Of a DNA stretch of 10,187 nt, positions 6,424 through 10,187 are shown one piece after another (position 1 is the stretch's first letter; every line of letters starts with the position of its first letter). Location: contig JBGPYM010000103.1 of NCBI GenBank assembly GCA_041493205.1, forward strand, positions 1 through 10,187, in the 5' to 3' direction. The stretch comes from JBGPYM01 sp041493205 (GTDB taxonomy: Bacteria > Bacteroidota > Ignavibacteria > UBA10030 > UBA6906). The notes beneath the pieces were generated by a model. It saw only the letters and a program-made list of their open reading frames with translations. It was not told the origin of the DNA and did not search any database. The position numbers and the translations under genes are program-made.

Positions 6424-9213
6424 TCACTTTCGACCGAGGTGAGAGGCCAGAAATTTCCCAGTGTATGATGCGGGGTTGCCGGCAAGTTCTTCCGGCGTAC
6501 CCGTGCCCACCACCGTTCCTCCATCATTCCCCGCCTCGGGTCCAAGGTCGATCAGGTAGTCGGCACACTTGATGACGTCCGGGTTGTGCTCGATGATGAG
6601 CACCGAGTTCCCCGCTTCGATGAGCGCATTGAAGCAGAGGAGCAACCGGGCGATGTCATCAAAGTGGAGCCCGGTCGTCGGCTCATCAAACACGAACAGC
6701 GTGTGCCGGTCCCCTGCGGGCATGCCCAGGTGGGCGGCAAGTTTTATACGCTGGGCTTCCCCGCCCGAGAGCGACGTTGCGGGCTGCCCGAGCCGGATGT
6801 ACCCCAGCCCGACGTCTTCCAGGATTTTCAGCTTCTGCGCCACCTTCCTTCCTGTTGCCTCCTGCCCGAAAAACGCAATCGCCTCCGTGACCGTACACCC
6901 GAGCACATCGTCGATGTTCTTTCCACGGTAGCGGACGTCCAGGATCTCCTTCTTGTACCGCTTCCCCTTGCAGACGTCGCACGGGAGGAACAGGTCGGCC
7001 AGGAACTGCATTTCCACCTTCACGACCCCGTCGCCTTCGCACTCGTCGCACCGTCCCCCCGGCACATTGAACGAAAACATCCCCGGCGTGTACCCGTGAA
7101 TGCGGGAGGCCTGCGTCCCCGCAAAGATGTTCCGGATCTGATCGAAGACCTGAATGTAGGTGACCGGATTTGAACGGGGGGTCCTGCCGATGGGAGACTG
7201 GTCGACAAGCTCCACGCCGCTCAGCTGTTCATGTCCTTCGATTGCCCGGCAGGCACCTCCCTGCACGCCGGTGTCCCCCAGGGCGCGTTTGAGCCCCCTC
7301 GTGAGGACATCATGGACGAGGGTGCTTTTCCCGCTCCCGCTGACACCTGTGACGCACACGAGCATATGGAGGGGGATCGTTACATCGATATCCTTCAGGT
7401 TGTGTTCCCGTGCCCCCGCGATGCGGATGGTGCGGCCGTTCAGCGCCCGCCGGATTTTAGGAACCGGGATCCGGCTTTTTCCGCTCAGATAGGCACCTGT
7501 CAGAGATCTTGGATGACGGAGCAGTTCGGCGACGGTCCCCTCGAAGACAATTTCTCCGCCATGTTCTCCCGCCCGCGGGCCGAGGTCCACAACGACGTCA
7601 GCCGCCCGTATCATATCCTCGTCATGCTCCACGACGATGACGGTGTTCCCTGCGTCCCGGAGGGCACGGAGAATGCGGATCAGCCGGTCATTGTCCCGCG
7701 GGTGAAGCCCGATGCTCGGTTCGTCCAGGACATAGACGGCACCGACCAGCGATGATCCGAGGGAGGTCGCCAGATTGATCCGCTGGGATTCCCCGCCGGA
7801 GAGAGTGCTCGAGAGCCTGTCGAGGGTCAGGTAGCCAATGCCGACGTCGTCCAGATAGGCGATGCGCCGCGTGAGTTCGTCCATGATGCGGCGTGCGATG
7901 GCCGCCTCCTCCTGCTCCAGGCGGAGCGAGGCGAGGAATGCCCGCACCTCCCTGATCGTCATGGCCACGATGGACCCGATGTGCTTGTCGCCCACCCTGA
8001 CATCAAGTGCCTCCGGGCGGAGCCGGGCGCCGCCGCACGCCGGGCAGGTGGTGTAGCCCCGGTAGCGGCTGAGAAGAACGCGGTAGTAAATCTTGTACGA
8101 TTTCTTCTCGAGCATCGCAAAGAAATCATTCAACCCGTCGAACTTCTCGTTCCCCTCCATGAGTATCCGGCGTTCCGCGTCGGTGAGATCGGCATAAGGA
8201 ACGTCGAAGCGGAGGGGCGCAGGGCGTGCGCCGAGCAGCGCTCCCTCCCACTTCTTGAATTTCGGTGTTGTCCAGGGCTGGATCGCCCCCACACGGATCG
8301 ATTTCCGTTTGTCAGGGACCACGAGGTCCATGTCGATGCCGACCGCTCTCCCGAACCCCTGGCAGGCCGGGCAGGCGCCATAGGGGTTGTTGAATGAAAA
8401 GAGGCGCGGATCGGGCTCCTCGTACGTCCGGTGGCCCTCAGAGCATGCGAAGTTCTGGTTGAACCGGAGTATTTCCCCGTTGGCCGCGTCAAGAATGCAC
8501 GCTTGACCGCCCCCTGACGCAAATGCCGTTTCGACCGCATCGGCAATGCGTCCATTGGCCTCGCCGGACTGGTAGATAAGCCTGTCGACCAGAACCTGGA
8601 ACCCGGAGGGGGGAGCACTTCGGGGCGGCGGGGTGCTGTTGAGGTCGATGATATCGCTCCCCGCGACCAGGCGGAAGAATCCTTCCTTTTTGACATTTGC
8701 CACCGATTCTTCCAGCGTTTCCTTCGGGTGGACGGGAAGGGGGAAAGTCACGTAGAATTTGAAGGACCCTCCCGACCGGGCGGCATGCTGATCGAGTGCG
8801 GCCTCCACCGTCCGTACCGAATCGCGCGTGACAAGGCGGCCGCACGTGCGGCAGTATGTCTTGCCGATCCTGGCGAACAGGAGCCGGAGATAGTCATAGA
8901 TTTCGGTCGTCGTCCCGACCGTCGAGCGCGGGTTGCGCGTATTCGTCTTCTGCTCTATGGCCATGGCCGGGCTGATCCCCTGGATCAGGTCGACGTCCGG
9001 TTTGTCCATCCTTTCGAGGAACTGTCGCGCATACGAGGAGAGGCTTTCGACGTACCGCCGTTGCCCTTCGGCATAGATGGTGTCAAAGGCGAGGCTTGAT
9101 TTCCCGGAGCCGCTCACGCCGGTAAAGACAATCAGTTTGTTCCCCGGGAGATCGAGGCTGACGTTCTTGAGGTTATGGACCCGCGCACCGCGGATTTGAA
9201 TTGTCTGTTCCAT
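6424..9213 (-). CDS. uvrA: Excinuclease ABC subunit A (UvrA)
   Basis: 929-aa UvrA, the DNA-damage-recognition ATPase that loads UvrB in nucleotide excision repair; family length is about 930-960. It has two ABC modules. Walker A motifs are GVSGSGKSS (32-40) and GVSGSGKST (623-631). Signatures LSGGE are at 471-475 and 815-819, each followed by a Walker B region (VLDEPSIGLHPRD and FDEPTTGLHFDD). The C-terminal DNA-contacting zinc finger is intact: C722-x2-C725-x19-C745-x2-C748. The first zinc module is degenerate. C281 and C284 are present, but of the other pair only C257 remains, with an Asn at 254 and a His at 261. Further CxxC pairs occur at C121/C124 and in TTCPACGGARLRP. ATG at 9213 gives the expected MEQTIQIRGARVHNLKN start; no good Shine-Dalgarno precedes it. 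It is apparently a single-gene unit convergent with the barrel-like gene. Expression may use the box pair at 9281-9309; no LexA-like box was recognised. Confidence 0.98.
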   Translation of the reverse strand: MEQTIQIRGARVHNLKNVSLDLPGNKLIVFTGVSGSGKSSLAFDTIYAEGQRRYVESLSSYARQFLERMDKPDVDLIQGISPAMAIEQKTNTRNPRSTVGTTTEIYDYLRLLFARIGKTYCRTCGRLVTRDSVRTVEAALDQHAARSGGSFKFYVTFPLPVHPKETLEESVANVKKEGFFRLVAGSDIIDLNSTPPPRSAPPSGFQVLVDRLIYQSGEANGRIADAVETAFASGGGQACILDAANGEILRFNQNFACSEGHRTYEEPDPRLFSFNNPYGACPACQGFGRAVGIDMDLVVPDKRKSIRVGAIQPWTTPKFKKWEGALLGARPAPLRFDVPYADLTDAERRILMEGNEKFDGLNDFFAMLEKKSYKIYYRVLLSRYRGYTTCPACGGARLRPEALDVRVGDKHIGSIVAMTIREVRAFLASLRLEQEEAAIARRIMDELTRRIAYLDDVGIGYLTLDRLSSTLSGGESQRINLATSLGSSLVGAVYVLDEPSIGLHPRDNDRLIRILRALRDAGNTVIVVEHDEDMIRAADVVVDLGPRAGEHGGEIVFEGTVAELLRHPRSLTGAYLSGKSRIPVPKIRRALNGRTIRIAGAREHNLKDIDVTIPLHMLVCVTGVSGSGKSTLVHDVLTRGLKRALGDTGVQGGACRAIEGHEQLSGVELVDQSPIGRTPRSNPVTYIQVFDQIRNIFAGTQASRIHGYTPGMFSFNVPGGRCDECEGDGVVKVEMQFLADLFLPCDVCKGKRYKKEILDVRYRGKNIDDVLGCTVTEAIAFFGQEATGRKVAQKLKILEDVGLGYIRLGQPATSLSGGEAQRIKLAAHLGMPAGDRHTLFVFDEPTTGLHFDDIARLLLCFNALIEAGNSVLIIEHNPDVIKCADYLIDLGPEAGNDGGTVVGTGTPEELAGNPASYTGKFLASHLGRK

Positions 9214-9280
9214 GGGGACGTGTTGGTACGGCCGGCCGGGGGAGAGTGCCTCTCGCCGGCGCAGAAAGGCCTTGATTCAC

Positions 9281-9309
9281 AAGCTAAGGCATGCGACGTG
9301 GAAAATCAA
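9281..9309 (-). promoter_or_regulatory. Candidate uvrA promoter
   Basis: On the minus strand, TTGATT (9309-9304) and TAGCTT (9286-9281) are 17 bases apart, about 67 bases before the uvrA ATG. They match sigma-70 hexamers at four and three of six positions and also fit TTG-N20-TAnnTT. This is the best pair in the stretch between the terminator-like hairpin and uvrA, but it is weak by itself. Confidence 0.35.
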
Positions 9310-9333
9310 CAAGGCGGGGGGGAGGAGAAACAG

Positions 9334-9363
9334 CGAAGCCCCCCCGTGACCGGGGGGGCTTCG
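9334..9363 (-). terminator. GC-rich hairpin terminator of the Ig-like protein gene
   Basis: A perfect 13-bp stem (9334-9346 with 9351-9363) has a TGAC loop and is built from CGAAG, seven C and G against the complement. It starts 21 bases after the TGA of the minus-strand gene ending at 9385. On the minus strand the stem is followed, after a few bases, by TTTCTCCTCC, a pyrimidine-rich tail with only a short T run. A very stable stem with a poor T tract still fits an intrinsic terminator, and it separates this gene from uvrA on the same strand. Confidence 0.75.
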
Positions 9364-9384
9364 GTGGAGAACAGCGCAGAGACG

Positions 9385-10187
9385 TCAGTGCACGGTCCCG
9401 TCCGTTGCGAAGAACGCGAGCCCGTTAGGACCGCCGACGGACACGCTCAGTGAGACGCGCGTTCCGATGCTGTCCAGGATGTTCGTAGTACCGTCGCTCA
9501 GCTTGCAGGTGAAGGTGGTCGCGCCGGGTCCAGGGAAGATCATATCGTTGAGCGTGATGCCTCCGCTCACGCCGAACGACAGTTGGACCTGATTGACCGG
9601 TGCGTTCGGATCCGGCGGAGGCGGAACCAGTGCGAGGACAGAGATGGTCGTCCCTGCCGCAAGCGGGTGGCCCAGGGCGTCGGCCACCGTAAAGGTGAAT
9701 GTCTGGCTCCCCCCGTTGGGAATATTGAACGTCCCGGGAGCGAAATTCGTAATCAGGGACTGTCCGCTCCAGAGTACGAGAATGCTGTCGGTGACGGTCG
9801 CGCCCGCTTCGCCGATCGTGCGTGCGACAATGTAGTGATACCCGTTGCCGAAGGCGACAGCGGCATACGCTCCGAGAGGCTGCGGATTTCCGCTGATCAA
9901 GGAAACGGATCCCTGGCCGTCCTGGTTCGTAAAAATCGTCGGCTGGATCACGCCCGCGCTGCTCCTGAAGTAGACCGCGGTATTCACCAAAACGGGATTG
10001 CTGTACCTGTCGCCGACGAGAACGGAGATCGGGGTGCGCGCATTTGCAATGCCAAGAATCGGCAGATTGTAAAAGGGCGCCGCGACGGTGAAGTGCACCT
10101 GGTCCGCAAATCCCGCGTTGATCGTGAGCCGTACGGGCGTCGTGGTGAGCACGCGTGCCCCCACCGTACCGGTCGCGACGATCTGGA
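9385..10187 (-). CDS. Ig-like-domain surface or secreted protein, partial (N-terminus beyond right edge)
   Basis: The last 266 codons of a larger protein; the frame is open to the right edge, and the GTG at 10164 is an internal Val, not a start. Numbering from the first full visible codon, residues about 50-120 resemble a bacterial Ig-like (Big_1/invasin-type) domain. The visible pattern is VGDRYSNPV (57-65), then NTAVYF (68-73), SSAGVI, and TNQDGQGSVSLISG (86-99). A second, looser beta-rich module follows, with SQTFTFTVADALGHPLAAGTT and a Pro-rich loop (PPPPDPNAP). Composition is Gly/Thr/Val/Ser-rich with one Cys and almost no charge clusters, typical of secreted adhesin-like proteins. The last residues (GLAFFATDGTVH) show no LPxTG, no type IX secretion sorting domain and no barrel strand that I can recognise, so anchoring, if any, must lie upstream. 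It is followed by a strong hairpin terminator. Adhesin or cell-surface function is inference from the fold. Confidence 0.8.
   Translation of the reverse strand, partial: QIVATGTVGARVLTTTPVRLTINAGFADQVHFTVAAPFYNLPILGIANARTPISVLVGDRYSNPVLVNTAVYFRSSAGVIQPTIFTNQDGQGSVSLISGNPQPLGAYAAVAFGNGYHYIVARTIGEAGATVTDSILVLWSGQSLITNFAPGTFNIPNGGSQTFTFTVADALGHPLAAGTTISVLALVPPPPDPNAPVNQVQLSFGVSGGITLNDMIFPGPGATTFTCKLSDGTTNILDSIGTRVSLSVSVGGPNGLAFFATDGTVH

Noticed and set aside
6414..6427. Small inverted repeat GTGAC-GTGG-GTCAC over the uvrA stop codon
   Set aside because: A five-base stem overlapping the stop codon is too short to support a terminator or binding site.
6117..6545. Short open frames running through the repeat array on both strands
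   Set aside because: They read through hairpin repeats into the uvrA end, lack start signals, and their repetitive translation simply mirrors the tandem DNA repeat.

Overview
The window is an ordinary chromosomal segment of a GC-rich, Gram-negative (two-membrane) bacterium. Evidence for an outer membrane is a TolC-type export channel, a secreted beta-barrel-like protein and an Ig-like surface protein. The UvrA has a degenerate first zinc site of the kind I recall from Bacteroidetes/Chlorobi-type UvrA proteins, and several intergenic regions carry TTG-N20-TAnnTT promoter-like pairs. I therefore favour a member of the Bacteroidetes/Chlorobi/Ignavibacteria group, possibly an uncultured one. This placement is inference, because no rRNA or other decisive marker is present.

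Layout. At 1-819 (minus) is the N-terminal part of a TolC-family outer-membrane channel, running off the left edge. Behind it, at 899-4056 (minus), lies a compact operon. It starts with a HAD phosphatase, continues with a Gfo/Idh/MocA oxidoreductase after a 24-nt gap, and ends with a CCA-adding/poly(A)-polymerase-like nucleotidyltransferase coupled through a TGATG stop/start overlap. A 91-nt divergent promoter region separates this operon from a plus-strand pair: an RlmI-like rRNA methyltransferase (4148-5332) and a signal-peptide-bearing barrel-like protein (5366-6139). A 284-nt convergent intergenic region (6140-6423) holds a tandem, REP-like hairpin repeat array and a separate 13-bp inverted repeat. 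uvrA fills 6424-9213 (minus). A strong GC-rich hairpin at 9334-9363 then follows the end of a partial minus-strand gene for an Ig-like surface protein (9385 to the right edge).

How the genes fit together. Most of the content is housekeeping: tRNA 3'-end maturation, 23S rRNA methylation and nucleotide excision repair. It is mixed with envelope functions: TolC export, a possible sugar-nucleotide dehydrogenase, a barrel-like protein and an Ig-like surface protein. I see no defence island, CRISPR array, transposase, prophage, tRNA or rRNA gene. The most interesting structure is non-coding. Three tandem hairpin units between convergent genes have a GTAG/GTGG tetranucleotide at the foot of each hairpin (read on the minus strand) and a compensatory base-pair swap between units. 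This is the layout expected of REP sequences mobilised by Y1 (RAYT) transposases. The divergent HAD/rlmI promoters also appear to give very short or leaderless transcripts.
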